64,000 nt of DNA from Pseudonocardia autotrophica (GTDB lineage Bacteria; Actinomycetota; Actinomycetes; Mycobacteriales; Pseudonocardiaceae). Position numbers and translations under genes: made by a program. Below, piece after piece: positions 32,893 to 43,875 of this stretch. Position 1 is the first letter of the stretch; the number at the start of each line of letters is the position of its first letter. A model generated the notes under the pieces. It searched no databases. It was given only the letters and a program-made list of their open reading frames with translations, and had not been told where the DNA came from. The stretch covers positions 49,529-113,528 of the forward strand of contig NZ_JNYD01000017.1 of assembly GCF_000717175.1 (NCBI RefSeq), given 5' to 3'.

Positions 32893-33792
32893 ATGGCGCC
32901 ACAGCAGGGGCCCGCGGGTCCGCGCCGCCGGCTGGGCGCCGAGCTCCGGCGACTCCGGCTCAACGCCGACATGACCCTCGACGAGGTCGCGGAGAAGATG
33001 ACCTGCTCGACCTCGAAGATCAGCCGGTTGGAGACGGGCAAGGGCATCCCCAAGCTGCCCGACGTCAACGAGCTGATCCGGATCTACGGCGTCACGTCCG
33101 ACGCCGAGCAGGACATGCTGCGCCGGCTGGTCCGCGAGGGCCGGACGCAGGGGTGGTGGGAGCCGATCACCGAAGGCGTGCATCCCGAGCGGTTCGTGCT
33201 CGACGCCCCCGCGCGCTTCGCTGCACTGGAGACCGAGGCGGTCGAAGTGCGCACGTTCGACAACACGGTGCTGCTCGGGCTGCTGCAGACCGAGCGGTAC
33301 GCCCGGGCTCTCATGCGGGCGCTGCTGCCGAGCCACTCGGACTCCGAGATCGAGCTCCTGGTGCAGCTCCGGATGCGGAGGGCGCGTGCGCTGCGGCGCG
33401 CCGAGGCCCCGCTCCGGGTGCGCGCCGTCATGGACGAGAGCGTGCTCTGCCGCCTGGTCGGCGGGGCCGAGGTGATGGCCCAGCAGGCGGAGCACCTGCT
33501 CGAGCTCGGGAACCTGCCGAACGTCTCGATCCAGGTGCTCCCGTTCGAGATCGGGATGCACCGGGCGCTCGCCGGTCAGTTCACCGTGCTGCGCTTCGCG
33601 GACGAGCTCGCGGGGGATGTGGTCCACATCGAGGGCAGCGCGGGCGACACCTACCTCGAGGCTCCGTCCGATGTGGATCTCTATACGAAGATCTTCGACG
33701 ACGTCGCCGGGGTGTCGCTGTCCCCCGGTGACAGCGCAGAGCTGATCGCCCGCTACGGTGCGCGCAACAGTGCGCGAGGGGGCGGGTCGTGA
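32893..33792 (+). CDS. XRE family regulator with DUF5753 domain
   Basis: A 299-residue regulator. The N-terminal helix-turn-helix (LGAELRRLRLNADMTLDEVAEKMTCSTSKISRLETGKG, given as two short parts: LRRLRLNADMTLDEV and CSTSKISRLETGKG) spans residues 17-55. The rest is the DUF5753 ligand or partner domain (GLLQTERYARALM, RVRAVMDESVLCRLVG, FTVLRFADELAGDVVHIEG). Such proteins are abundant in actinomycetes and pair with a small DUF397 protein, which follows here with a four-base overlap. Known relatives control development and antibiotic production. The ATG at 32893 follows GGAGGTGGG. Confidence 0.9.
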   Translation: MAPQQGPAGPRRRLGAELRRLRLNADMTLDEVAEKMTCSTSKISRLETGKGIPKLPDVNELIRIYGVTSDAEQDMLRRLVREGRTQGWWEPITEGVHPERFVLDAPARFAALETEAVEVRTFDNTVLLGLLQTERYARALMRALLPSHSDSEIELLVQLRMRRARALRRAEAPLRVRAVMDESVLCRLVGGAEVMAQQAEHLLELGNLPNVSIQVLPFEIGMHRALAGQFTVLRFADELAGDVVHIEGSAGDTYLEAPSDVDLYTKIFDDVAGVSLSPGDSAELIARYGARNSARGGGS

Positions 33793-33974
33793 TCGAGTTC
33801 CGGACCAGCAGTTTCTGCAACCGCGGCAGCTGCGTGGAGGTCGGGCGCACTCCCGACGGCACGTTCCTGGTGCGGGACACCAAGAACCGTGAGCAGACGG
33901 CGCTGGCCTTCACCCGCGAGGAGTGGGCGGCGTTCGTGGCGGGCGTGAAGAACGGCGAGTTCGAGGCGTCCTGA
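33789..33974 (+). CDS. DUF397 family small protein
   Basis: A 61-residue partner protein. FRTSSFCNRGSCVEVGRTPDG, VRDTKNREQTALAFTREEWAAFVAGVKNGEF is the standard DUF397 pattern (shown as separate segments). The GTG start overlaps the XRE stop as GTGA, so the two are translationally coupled. The pair behaves like a regulator with its antagonist in related systems; which one senses the signal is not known. Confidence 0.9.
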   Translation: MIEFRTSSFCNRGSCVEVGRTPDGTFLVRDTKNREQTALAFTREEWAAFVAGVKNGEFEAS

Positions 33975-34189
33975 TCGGACTGTCGTACGTCCACGGTGGA
34001 CGCTTGATCCGCCGGGTGGGTGTGCTCGCGCCACGGAGCGTGAGACTGTTACGCCCGCCTCACGCATTTGAGCTGGTTTTGAGGTAGCTGTGCCCCAACT
34101 GTGACGTTGCGGGCTACCGACGGGTAAACACCTTGACTAGCGTCTCCGGGCATCGCTCGAAACCCCGACGACCTCGAGGTGCCCTGAGA

Positions 34190-35839
34190 ATGCCCACCAC
34201 ACGACGTCTGCTCGCCACCATCGCCGCTGGCGCGCTCACCGTCTCGCTCGCCGCCTGTGCGACCTCCGAACGAGGTGACGGCGGGTCGGCCGGCGCGACC
34301 GGCGGCACGATGGTCTTCGGCGCCGCCGGCGCCCCGAAGAACTTCGACCCGATCTTCAACGACGACGGCGAGAGCTTCCGTCCCGTCCGTCAGATGTACG
34401 ACACGCTGATCACGTACAAGCCGGGCACCACGGACCTCGCGCCGGGCCTGGCGACCGAGTGGTCGTCCAGCCCCGACGGCAAGCAGTGGACCTTCACGAT
34501 CCGCCAGGGCGTGAAGTTCCACGACGGGACCCCGCTCGACGCCGCCGCCGTCTGCACCAACTTCGACCGCTGGGCGAACACGACCAGCGAGGCCGCGCAG
34601 AGCAACATGATCTACTACGCGGACGTCTTCGAGGGCTTCAAGAACTCCGGCGGGATCTACGAGTCCTGCCAGGCGAACGGCGACAAGGCCACCATCTCCC
34701 TGAGCAAGTACAAGGGCGCCTTCCCCGCCGCCTTCGGCCTGACCTCGCTGTCGATCTCCAGCCCGGCCGCGCTGAAGCAGTACGACGCGGACAACGTCAC
34801 GCAGAGCGGCGACTCGTTCTCCTACCCGGCCTACGCCACGGACCACCCGACCGGCACCGGCGCGTTCAAGTTCGAGAGCTACGACCGCACCGCGAACACG
34901 ATCACCCTGGTCCGCAACCCCGACTACTGGGGTGAGAAGGCCAAGCTGGACAAGCTCGTGTTCAAGATCATCCCGGACGAGAACGCCCGCAAGCAGGAGC
35001 TCACCGCCGGCACGATCGACGGCTACGACTACCCGTCGCCCGCCGACTACAACGCCCTGAAGCAGGCCGGCCAGCAGGTGCTGATCCGCCAGCCGTTCAA
35101 CGTGCTCTACATGGGCATCAACACCAAGAACAACCCGGCGCTCAAGGACATCCGGGTGCGCCAGGCGCTGGCCTACGCGATCGACCGGCAGGCGCTGGTG
35201 CAGACCAAGCTGCCCGAGGGCGCCGAGGTCGCGACGCAGTTCATGCCCAAGACCGTCGCCGGGTACGCCGACGACGTCCAGCAGTACCCGTACGACCCGC
35301 AGAAGGCGAAGGACCTGCTGGCCCAGGCCGGGGCGTCGAACCTGACGCTGAACTTCTACTACCCGACCGAGGTCACCCGGCCCTACATGCCGAACCCGAC
35401 CGACCTCTTCCAGCTGATCTCGGAGAACCTCAAGCAGGCCGGGATCACGGTCAACGCGGTGCCGCGCCCCTGGAACGGCGGCTTCAAGGACGACGTCCAG
35501 ACCGCGGGCAAGCAGGACCTGCACCTGCTCGGGTGGACCGGCGACTACAACGACGCCGGCAACTTCATCGGCACCTTCTTCGGCCGCGAGAAGCCGGAGT
35601 TCGGTCCGGAGGACCCGGCGATGTACGCGCAGATCAACGCGGCCGACGCCGAGCCGGACCCCGCCAAGCACGCCGCGGCGTACGAGCAGGCCAACCGCGA
35701 CCTGATGGCGAAGTACCTGCCGGCCGTGCCGATCAGCAGCAGCCCGCCCGCGATCGTCGTCTCCGGTGCGATCCAGGGCCTGGTGCCCAGCCCGCTGACC
35801 GACGAGCGGTTCAACACCGTCAGCAAGACGCAGAGCTGA
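34190..35839 (+). CDS. ABC transporter substrate-binding lipoprotein (peptide/nickel type)
   Basis: A 549-residue family 5 solute-binding protein. A signal peptide ends in the lipobox SLAAC near residue 23, followed by a Gly/Ser spacer. The core has FDPIFNDDGESFRPVRQMYDTLI, LAPGLATEWSSSPDGKQWTFTIRQGVKFHDGTPL and TGTGAFKFESYD, typical of DppA/OppA. It binds peptides or similar compounds outside the membrane and delivers them to the permeases encoded next. The ATG at 34190 has only a weak ribosome-binding site (GAGG ten bases upstream). Twin hairpins after the gene may protect its mRNA and raise its level over the permeases. Confidence 0.9.
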   Translation: MPTTRRLLATIAAGALTVSLAACATSERGDGGSAGATGGTMVFGAAGAPKNFDPIFNDDGESFRPVRQMYDTLITYKPGTTDLAPGLATEWSSSPDGKQWTFTIRQGVKFHDGTPLDAAAVCTNFDRWANTTSEAAQSNMIYYADVFEGFKNSGGIYESCQANGDKATISLSKYKGAFPAAFGLTSLSISSPAALKQYDADNVTQSGDSFSYPAYATDHPTGTGAFKFESYDRTANTITLVRNPDYWGEKAKLDKLVFKIIPDENARKQELTAGTIDGYDYPSPADYNALKQAGQQVLIRQPFNVLYMGINTKNNPALKDIRVRQALAYAIDRQALVQTKLPEGAEVATQFMPKTVAGYADDVQQYPYDPQKAKDLLAQAGASNLTLNFYYPTEVTRPYMPNPTDLFQLISENLKQAGITVNAVPRPWNGGFKDDVQTAGKQDLHLLGWTGDYNDAGNFIGTFFGREKPEFGPEDPAMYAQINAADAEPDPAKHAAAYEQANRDLMAKYLPAVPISSSPPAIVVSGAIQGLVPSPLTDERFNTVSKTQS

Positions 35840-35849
35840 TCCGACCGAA

Positions 35850-35873
35850 TCGCATTATGGTTCCGTAATGCGA
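35850..35873 (+). other. Hairpin 1 between binding protein and permease genes
   Basis: TCGCATTA and TAATGCGA form a perfect eight-base-pair stem around the loop TGGTTCCG, ten bases after the binding-protein stop. Confidence 0.7.
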
Positions 35874-35884
35874 CGATCCGGCTG

Positions 35885-35920
35885 CCCTGAGCGCGTCATG
35901 GTTCCCTGACGCGCTCGGGG
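35885..35920 (+). other. Hairpin 2 between binding protein and permease genes
   Basis: CCCTGAGCGCGTCA pairs with TGACGCGCTCGGGG (14 pairs, one G-U) around the loop TGGTTCCC. The loop is the same as in hairpin 1 apart from its last base. It is 20 bases before the permease start and may act as partial terminator or stabiliser. Confidence 0.7.
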
Positions 35921-35940
35921 TGCCGGTGTGAAAGGCCACC

Positions 35941-36945
35941 ATGCTGCGCTTCATCGTGCGGCGGTTGATCCAGGTCGTCCCGACGCTCCTGCTGCTGTCC
36001 ATCCTCCTGTTCGCCTGGCTGCGCTCGCTGCCCGGCGGACCGGCGGCCGCGCTGCTCGGCGACAAGGCGACCCCGGAGAAGATCGCCCAGCTCAACACCG
36101 TGCTCGGGCTCGACCAGCCCGTCCCGGTCCAGTACTTCCGCTTCCTCGGCCGCGCCCTGACCGGCGACTTCGGCAACTCCCTGATCACCGGCGAACCTGT
36201 GACGACCGAGATCGCCCGGGCGCTCCCCGCGACGATCGAGCTCGCGATGGCCGCGCTGCTGCTCGCCGTGGTGCTGGGCATCCCGCTCGGCTACGTCGCG
36301 GCGCGCTACCGCGGCCGCCCCCTCGACACCACCACCGTGATCGCGACGCTCGTCGGCGTGGCGGTCCCCGTGTTCTTCCTGGGCTACCTGCTCAAGCAGT
36401 TCTTCGCCGTGGACCTGGGCTGGTTCCCGCCCTCGGGGCGGCAGGCCGTGGACATCGACGCCACGCACGTCACCGGGTTCGCCGTGCTCGACGGGCTCGT
36501 GACCAGGGAGTTCGACGCGTCGTGGGACGCCCTCGTGCACCTGGTCCTGCCCGCGGTCGCGCTGGCCACGATCCCGCTCGCGGTGATCGTGCGGATCACC
36601 CGGGCCTCCGTGCTCGACGTCATGGGCTCGGACTTCGTGCGCACGGCCAACTCGAAGGGCCTCGCGCCCCGCACCGTCCGCGAGCGGCACGTGCTGCGCA
36701 ACGCCCTGCTGCCCGTCTCGACGACGATCGGTCTGCAGACCGGCCTGCTGCTGGCGGGCGCGGTGCTCACCGAGAAGGTGTTCGTCTGGGGCGGCCTCGG
36801 CACGCTGCTCGCGCAGGCGATCGAGCGCCGCGACTACCCCCGGCTGCAGGCCGTGGTGCTGCTCGGCGCGCTGGTCTACGTGATCGTGAACCTGCTCGTC
36901 GACCTCTCGTACGCGGTCATCGACCCGAGGGTGAGGGTGCGATGA
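35941..36945 (+). CDS. ABC transporter permease (DppB-like)
   Basis: A 334-residue inner-membrane permease with six membrane segments. It shows the N-terminal IVRRLIQVVPTLLLLSILLF-type start (LIQVVPTLLLLSILLF), GLDQPVPVQYFRFL, SLITGEPV and the EAA loop VRTANSKGLAPRTVRERHVLRNALLPV near residues 236-262, which contacts the ATPase. Its stop overlaps the next permease start as ATGA, so the two are translated together. Confidence 0.9.
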   Translation: MLRFIVRRLIQVVPTLLLLSILLFAWLRSLPGGPAAALLGDKATPEKIAQLNTVLGLDQPVPVQYFRFLGRALTGDFGNSLITGEPVTTEIARALPATIELAMAALLLAVVLGIPLGYVAARYRGRPLDTTTVIATLVGVAVPVFFLGYLLKQFFAVDLGWFPPSGRQAVDIDATHVTGFAVLDGLVTREFDASWDALVHLVLPAVALATIPLAVIVRITRASVLDVMGSDFVRTANSKGLAPRTVRERHVLRNALLPVSTTIGLQTGLLLAGAVLTEKVFVWGGLGTLLAQAIERRDYPRLQAVVLLGALVYVIVNLLVDLSYAVIDPRVRVR

Positions 36946-37901
36946 CCTCGCCGAGGGGCAGCCTGCGACCCCGACCCCCGACACTGCTGGACCGCCGCCG
37001 GCGCCGGGTCGACGAGCTGGCCGAGGCGAGCGGGCGCAGCCTCACCGCCGACGCCTTCCGACGGCTGCGGCGCAACCCGGTCGCGATCGTCGGCGCCGTG
37101 ATCGTCGGCCTGTTCGTGCTGGTCTCGATCCTCGCGCCGTGGATCGCCCCGCACGACGCCGCGACCGCCTTCCCCGAGCTGCAGCGCACCCTGCGCCCGG
37201 ACTCGATCCCCGGCGCGCAGCCCGGCTTCCCGCTGGGCTCGGACCAGAACGGCCGCGACTTCTTCTCCCGGATGATCCTGGCCTCGCGCCAGACGCTGCT
37301 GGTCGGCGTGCTGGCCACCTTGATCGGGCTGGTGCTCGGCGTGGTGATCGGCGCGCTCGCCGGCGCCTTCGGTGGCTGGGTCGACACCGTGCTCATGCGG
37401 GTCACGGACGTGCTGCTGTCCATCCCGTCGCTGCTGCTCGCGATCTCGATCGCCGCCCTGGCCGCCAAACCCAGCCAGACGACGGTGATCATCGCGGTCG
37501 CGCTGGTCAGCGTGCCCGTGTTCGCCCGGCTGCTGCGCGGCTCGATGCTCGCGCAGCGGGAGAGCGACCACGTCCTCGCGGCCACCTCGCTGGGAGTCCG
37601 GCGTCGTTCGATCGTGCTGCGGCACATGCTGCCCAACGCGATGGGTCCGGTGATCGTGCAGGCCACGCTGACCCTGGCGACGTCGATCCTCGACGCGGCC
37701 GCGCTGTCCTTCCTCGGGCTGGGCGACGGCGACCCGGCCCGCGCCGAATGGGGGCTCATGCTCGCCAACGCCCAGTCCTACCTCGACGTCCGGCCCGCGC
37801 TGGCGTTCTGGCCCGCGATCGCGATCATCCTGGTCGCGCTCGGGTTCACGCTGCTCGGTGAGGCCCTGCGCGAGGCGCTCGACCCGAAGGGGCGCCGATG
37901 A
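36942..37901 (+). CDS. ABC transporter permease (DppC-like)
   Basis: A 319-residue permease with an N-terminal OppC-type extension ([22 protein letters not shown]) and the periplasmic segment [17 protein letters not shown]. The EAA-like loop is [24 protein letters not shown] near residues 213-236, and [16 protein letters not shown] is the typical C-terminal signature. It forms a heterodimer with the DppB-like permease. Start and stop overlap neighbours by four bases. Confidence 0.9.
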   Translation: MTSPRGSLRPRPPTLLDRRRRRVDELAEASGRSLTADAFRRLRRNPVAIVGAVIVGLFVLVSILAPWIAPHDAATAFPELQRTLRPDSIPGAQPGFPLGSDQNGRDFFSRMILASRQTLLVGVLATLIGLVLGVVIGALAGAFGGWVDTVLMRVTDVLLSIPSLLLAISIAALAAKPSQTTVIIAVALVSVPVFARLLRGSMLAQRESDHVLAATSLGVRRRSIVLRHMLPNAMGPVIVQATLTLATSILDAAALSFLGLGDGDPARAEWGLMLANAQSYLDVRPALAFWPAIAIILVALGFTLLGEALREALDPKGRR

Positions 37902-38896
37902 GTGCGTTGCTGGAGGTCGAGGACCTGAAGGTGGCGTTCACCCGGCGCGGCGAGCCGGACACGGTCGCCGTGGACGGGGTGAGCTTCGACGTGAAGCCCG
38001 GCGAGATCGTCGGGCTGGTCGGCGAGTCCGGCTGCGGCAAGTCGGTGACCTCGCTGGCGGTGATGCGGCTGCTGCCCGAGCGCGGCAACCGCGTCGCCGG
38101 CTCGATCCGGATGGACGGCGAGGACCTGCTGGGCCTGTCGGACTCCGCGATGCGCGAGCGCCGCGGCCGCGACCTGTCGATGATCTTCCAGGACCCGCTG
38201 TCCTCGCTGAACCCGGTGATCCCGGTGGGGCTGCAGGTCACCGAGGTGCTCACCCGGCACCGCGGGATGAAGAAGGACGCCGCGCGCCGGGAGGCCGCGG
38301 AGCTGCTCGACCGGGTCGGCATCCCGGACCCGACGCGGCGGCTCGACTCGTACCCGCACCAGATGTCCGGCGGGATGCGCCAGCGCGCGCTGATCGCGAT
38401 CGCGCTGGCCTGCACGCCCCGGCTGCTGATCGCCGACGAGCCGACGACCGCCCTCGACGTCACCATCCAGGCCCAGATCCTCGACCTGCTCAAGCAGCTG
38501 GTCGCCGAGACGGGGACGGCGCTGGTGATGATCACGCACGACCTCGGCGTCGTCGCCGGGCTGTGCGACCGGGTCAACGTGCTCTACGCGGGCCGGATCG
38601 TGGAGCGGGCCGACCGGCACGAGCTGTTCCGGCAGCCGCGGCACCCGTACACGCACGGGCTGCTCGGTTCCATCCCGCGGCTCGACGGGCCGCCGGGGGA
38701 GGACCTCGCGGCGATCCGCGGCTCGGTCAACGACAACCTGCCGTGGGCCTCGCCGGAGGGCGGGGCGTGCGCCTTCATGCCGCGCTGCCCGCGCGCGCTC
38801 GAGGTGTGCGCGGAGGTCACGCCGGCGGCGGAGGAGGCCGGGACGCGGCTGCTGCGCTGCCACAACCCCGTCCCGGTCGCGGAGGGAGCGGAATGA
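37898..38896 (+). CDS. ABC transporter ATP-binding protein (DppD-like)
   Basis: A 332-residue ATPase. Walker [13 protein letters not shown] lies near residue 44, Q-loop [11 protein letters not shown] near 98, signature [16 protein letters not shown] near 158, Walker [15 protein letters not shown] near 179 and switch His in MITHDLGVV. The C-terminal cysteine-containing oligopeptide-family domain is seen ([16 protein letters not shown]). It powers the importer with its partner. Four-base overlaps on both sides indicate one operon. Confidence 0.92.
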   Translation: MSALLEVEDLKVAFTRRGEPDTVAVDGVSFDVKPGEIVGLVGESGCGKSVTSLAVMRLLPERGNRVAGSIRMDGEDLLGLSDSAMRERRGRDLSMIFQDPLSSLNPVIPVGLQVTEVLTRHRGMKKDAARREAAELLDRVGIPDPTRRLDSYPHQMSGGMRQRALIAIALACTPRLLIADEPTTALDVTIQAQILDLLKQLVAETGTALVMITHDLGVVAGLCDRVNVLYAGRIVERADRHELFRQPRHPYTHGLLGSIPRLDGPPGEDLAAIRGSVNDNLPWASPEGGACAFMPRCPRALEVCAEVTPAAEEAGTRLLRCHNPVPVAEGAE

Positions 38897-40026
38897 GCGA
38901 GCAGGCCGACGGGTCGGCCCCGGCCCTGCTGGAGGTCGAGGACCTCGCCGTCCACTTCCCGATCACCCAGGGGGTGTTCCGGGCCCGGACGGTGGGGCAC
39001 GTGTATGCCGTCGACGGCGTGTCGCTCACGGTGCGCCGCGGCGAGACCTACGGCCTGGTCGGCGAGTCCGGCTGCGGCAAGTCGACGCTGGGCCGGGCGA
39101 TCCTCAAGCTCACCGAGCCGACGCGGGGCCAGGTCCGGTTCGACGGCCAGGACATCGCCGGGCTCAAGGGCGAGGAGCTGCGCCGGCGGCGCCGCCGGTT
39201 CCAGATGGTGTTCCAGGACCCGATGTCGAGCCTGGACCCGCGGCAGTCCGTGGAGTCGCTGCTCGCCGAGGGCATGAAGGCGCACGGGCTGTCGCAGGGC
39301 CCGGAGGTGGACCGGAAGCGGCTGCAGGAGCTGGTCGACGCCGTCGGGCTGCCGAAGGGCGCGCTGCGCCGGTACCCGCACGAGTTCTCCGGGGGGCAGC
39401 GGCAGCGCATCGGGATCGCGCGGGCGTTGTGCGTGGAGCCCGACCTGATCGTTGCCGACGAGCCGGTGTCCGCGCTCGACGTCTCGGTGCAGGCCCAGGT
39501 GCTCAACCTGCTGTCCCGGCTGCAGCGCGAGCTCGGGCTGACCTACCTGGTCATCGCGCACGACCTGGCCGTGGTCCGGCACGTCAGCGACCGGGTCGGC
39601 GTGATGTACCTGGGCGGGATCGTCGAGGAGGCGCCGTCGACGGACCTCTACGCCGACCCGCAGCACCCCTACACCCGGGCGCTGATGTCCGCGGTGCCGC
39701 TGCCGGACCCGGAGGCCGAGGACCGGCGGGAGCGGATCCTGCTGGCCGGCGACCTGCCCTCGCCGGCCGCCCCGCCCAGCGGCTGCCGGTTCCACACCCG
39801 CTGCCCGTGGAAGCAGGCAGAACGGTGCGACACCGAGCGGCCCGACCTGCGCCAGCTCGAGGGCGCGGCGGCGGGCCACCGCGTGGCCTGCCACTGGGCG
39901 GAGCAGATCCGGGACGGCCGGATCCGCCCGCACCACGTCGACGCGGACATGGTCGACGAGGCCGCCAACCTCGCCGTCGGCACCCCGGAACACGCCGGCT
40001 CGGTGACGGAGATCCTCGGCCGCTGA
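38893..40026 (+). CDS. ABC transporter ATP-binding protein (DppF-like)
   Basis: A 377-residue ATPase. Walker [16 protein letters not shown] is near residue 57, Q-loop [15 protein letters not shown], signature [15 protein letters not shown], Walker [19 protein letters not shown] and switch His [14 protein letters not shown]. The C-terminal oligopeptide domain has [15 protein letters not shown]. It is the last gene of the five-gene importer and is followed by a perfect 19-bp hairpin. A longer-than-usual tail (about 45 residues) follows the Cys region. Confidence 0.92.
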   Translation: MSEQADGSAPALLEVEDLAVHFPITQGVFRARTVGHVYAVDGVSLTVRRGETYGLVGESGCGKSTLGRAILKLTEPTRGQVRFDGQDIAGLKGEELRRRRRRFQMVFQDPMSSLDPRQSVESLLAEGMKAHGLSQGPEVDRKRLQELVDAVGLPKGALRRYPHEFSGGQRQRIGIARALCVEPDLIVADEPVSALDVSVQAQVLNLLSRLQRELGLTYLVIAHDLAVVRHVSDRVGVMYLGGIVEEAPSTDLYADPQHPYTRALMSAVPLPDPEAEDRRERILLAGDLPSPAAPPSGCRFHTRCPWKQAERCDTERPDLRQLEGAAAGHRVACHWAEQIRDGRIRPHHVDADMVDEAANLAVGTPEHAGSVTEILGR

Positions 40027-40030
40027 CCCC

Positions 40031-40072
40031 CGTGAGTGGCGATGGTCGCCGGAGCGACCATCGCCACTCACG
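40031..40072 (+). terminator. GTGAGTG-family hairpin ending the ABC operon
   Basis: A perfect 19-bp stem, CGTGAGTGGCGATGGTCGC with its complement at 40054-40072, around a CGGA loop, four bases after the last ABC stop. It shares its core with the hairpin at 50544-50585. Confidence 0.78.
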
Positions 40073-40314
40073 AGCAGCCCGGGCCGGGGGTGAGGTCCGG
40101 GTGGTCGGGCTCGGGGCGAGGACGGAGGCCCGGAACGGGTGGGGTGGTTCCCGTCCTCCGGGCCGCGGCGCGGGCGGCGAGATCGTCGCCACCCATACCG
40201 CCGTCGGCACCGCCTCGGCGCGGGATCACGCGGCGGGCGGTGAGCACGTACACACGTCGGGCAGACCCGGCGCCGCACTCGCGGCGACCGGATTTCCGCA
40301 AGTCAGGCGGGGTC

Positions 40315-40354
40315 GTGAGTGCGAACTGCCGCTCTAGGGGCAGTTCGCACTCAC
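40315..40354. terminator. GTGAGTG-family hairpin at the leuA 3' end
   Basis: A perfect 16-bp stem, GTGAGTGCGAACTGCC with GGCAGTTCGCACTCAC, around the loop GCTCTAGG, four bases past the leuA stop. The preceding 240 bases (40073-40314) hold no gene I can support. Confidence 0.75.
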
Positions 40355-40358
40355 GGGA

Positions 40359-42236
<1,878 letters not shown>

Positions 42237-42275
42237 TCAGACCCCGCCGCGGCGGCGAAGGAGCAGGCGCGCCAT
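42237..42275 (-). CDS. leuA leader peptide with three tandem leucine codons
   Basis: A 12-codon frame reads MARLLLRRRGGV and stops with TGA. Three consecutive Leu codons (CTG CTC CTT) are followed by Arg codons, 81 bases upstream of leuA on the same strand. Short leaders with Leu runs before leuA are a known actinobacterial attenuation arrangement: ribosome stalling at Leu codons under leucine shortage changes downstream RNA folding. It is far too short for a functional enzyme. No strong ribosome-binding site is seen, so it may be translated leaderless. Confidence 0.7.
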   Translation of the reverse strand: MARLLLRRRGGV

Positions 42276-42448
42276 GGAGTCGACTGTAACCCCCCGCCCC
42301 GGGGCGTCGGCAACCCCGACCCCCGTCGCGATGACGGCGGCCACACTTCGTGACGCCGGGCCACCCGATAGGGGGAGCGCGCCGACCCCGCCGAACGGCC
42401 CACCGTCTGAGAGGATGCGCGCAACTCGTGCCGTGGAGGGAACACACA

Positions 42449-42751
42449 ATGGCGGTGGGAACGACCGTGCGTCGCGGGGCAGGCCTGCTGGCCTCCCTGG
42501 TCCGGATCGTCGGGATGCTGATCGTGGCGGTCCTGGTGATCCACATCGTGCTGACCCTGCTCGACGCGAACCCGGCCAACGGCTTCACGATCTTCATCAG
42601 TGACCTGGCGGAGTACTTCAACCTCGGGCTCGGGAACCTGTTCCTGCCCGCGGAGCCGAAGCTCGCCGTGACCCTGAACTACGGCACCGCGGCGATCATC
42701 TGGGGCATCATCACCGCCGTCGTCACCCGGCTGATCCGCCGGATCGGCTGA
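42449..42751 (+). CDS. Small membrane protein of unknown function
   Basis: A 100-residue protein with two hydrophobic helices: LASLVRIVGMLIVAVLVIHIVLTLL (about residues 14-38; shown as LVRIVGMLIVAVLVIHIVL) and [19 protein letters not shown] (about 78-96). Between them is a polar stretch (DANPANGFTIFISDLAEYF). Proteins of this layout are widespread in actinobacteria next to leuA or ask but have no assigned role as far as I know. The ATG at 42449 follows GGAGGGAAC. Its 3' end overlaps the opposing 2OG-oxygenase gene by 29 bases. Confidence 0.7.
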   Translation: MAVGTTVRRGAGLLASLVRIVGMLIVAVLVIHIVLTLLDANPANGFTIFISDLAEYFNLGLGNLFLPAEPKLAVTLNYGTAAIIWGIITAVVTRLIRRIG

Positions 42752-43763
42752 GCCCCACCGCGGGGCCGGCCGCACGCGTGCGGTCCAGCCCGATGCGGCG
42801 GAGCCGCTCCAGGAAGTAGTCGGCGGCCGTGCGGGACGGGAACCTGTCCGGGTTCGCGCCCCACCGCTCGTGCGGCCGCAGGTCCACGTCCGCGCGGGGA
42901 TAGACGAACAGCGGCGCGGAGTAGCGGGCCTCGGTGGTCGGGCGATCGGGTGCGTCGATGCGGTGCGCGGCGGACCGGAGATGGCCGCCGGTCATGTACT
43001 GCAGCATGTCGCCGACCTGGACGATGGAGTGGCCGGGCGGGGCGACCGCGTCGATCCAGCCGCCACCGCGCACCTTGACCTTCAGGCCGGTCGAGGTGGA
43101 CGGCGGCAGGACCGAGACCAGGTTGCCGTCCGTGTGCCGGCAACCCCAGACCACGCGGCCGAGCCGCTCCGCCGGGACGGGCGGGTAGCGCAGCGGGCGC
43201 AGCGACGAACCGGCGTCCCGGGTCACCTCGTCGAAGAAGCCCTCCTCGTAGCCGAGCCCGGGTTCGAGTGCCCGCAGCACCTCGCGTCCGATCGCGTCCA
43301 GCCGGGCGTGCAGGGCGAGCGACCGGTCGCGGAAGCCGGGTGCGTCCTCCGGCCAGACGTTGTCGGCGTGGAAGGCCGGGAACCGGGACCGCAGTGTGGG
43401 GTCGGTGAACCCGTCGGGGCCGATCAACCAGCACGACCGGTGGTCCGGCTGGGGCGCGCCGCCGCGACCGCTCCGCCGGCACGCCGCGGCGGTCTCGGCA
43501 CCCAGCGGCGTGTAGCCCCGGAGATGGTGGATGTCCGGCCGGCGGTACCGCTCGAGCTCGGCCTCGGGCCGGTCGAGGACCTCGGCGAAGGTCCGGTAGT
43601 CAGCCCGCAGCCGCTCGGCCACCTCGGGCGTGCGGACGAAGACGAAGCCGATGTCGCGCAGCCCGCGGTGCACGGTCTCCGCGCAGGCCCGGCGGCCGTG
43701 GGGCGCCGCCGACCGGAGGTCGGCCAGGTCCACGGCGGGAATCACGGACGCGGTGTCGGTCAT
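42723..43763 (-). CDS. 2-oxoglutarate/Fe(II) oxygenase, isopenicillin N synthase-like
   Basis: A 346-residue DIOX-type oxygenase. The N-terminal DIOX_N part shows [21 protein letters not shown] and [12 protein letters not shown]. The metal triad is HTDGN near residue 213 (His and Asp) and the distal His in [11 protein letters not shown], followed by the 2OG-binding Arg/Ser in [11 protein letters not shown]. It may hydroxylate or desaturate an unknown substrate. The ATG at 43763 follows GAGGAG. The last 29 bases overlap the convergent small membrane gene, so at least one transcript end must run into the other gene. Confidence 0.8.
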   Translation of the reverse strand: MTDTASVIPAVDLADLRSAAPHGRRACAETVHRGLRDIGFVFVRTPEVAERLRADYRTFAEVLDRPEAELERYRRPDIHHLRGYTPLGAETAAACRRSGRGGAPQPDHRSCWLIGPDGFTDPTLRSRFPAFHADNVWPEDAPGFRDRSLALHARLDAIGREVLRALEPGLGYEEGFFDEVTRDAGSSLRPLRYPPVPAERLGRVVWGCRHTDGNLVSVLPPSTSTGLKVKVRGGGWIDAVAPPGHSIVQVGDMLQYMTGGHLRSAAHRIDAPDRPTTEARYSAPLFVYPRADVDLRPHERWGANPDRFPSRTAADYFLERLRRIGLDRTRAAGPAVGLSRSGGSAG

Positions 43764-43846
43764 CGTGACGCTCCTCGGGGTGGGTCCGGGAGGCGCCACC
43801 CCGGGCCTCGCCCGTACCGTAGCCCGACGCGTCGCCCGCTCGGAGG

Positions 43847-43872
43847 CCGTCCGGCGACGCGTCGCCGGACGG
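43847..43872 (-). terminator. Perfect 26-bp palindrome after the glycosyltransferase-like gene
   Basis: CCGTCCGGCGACG and its exact complement form a 13-bp stem with almost no loop, three bases beyond the stop at 43876. Confidence 0.65.
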
Positions 43873-43875
43873 TCC

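Noticed and set aside
33789-33974. Novel toxin-antitoxin pair with the XRE gene
   Set aside because: XRE-DUF5753 with DUF397 is a well-known actinomycete regulator pair; no toxin motif is visible.
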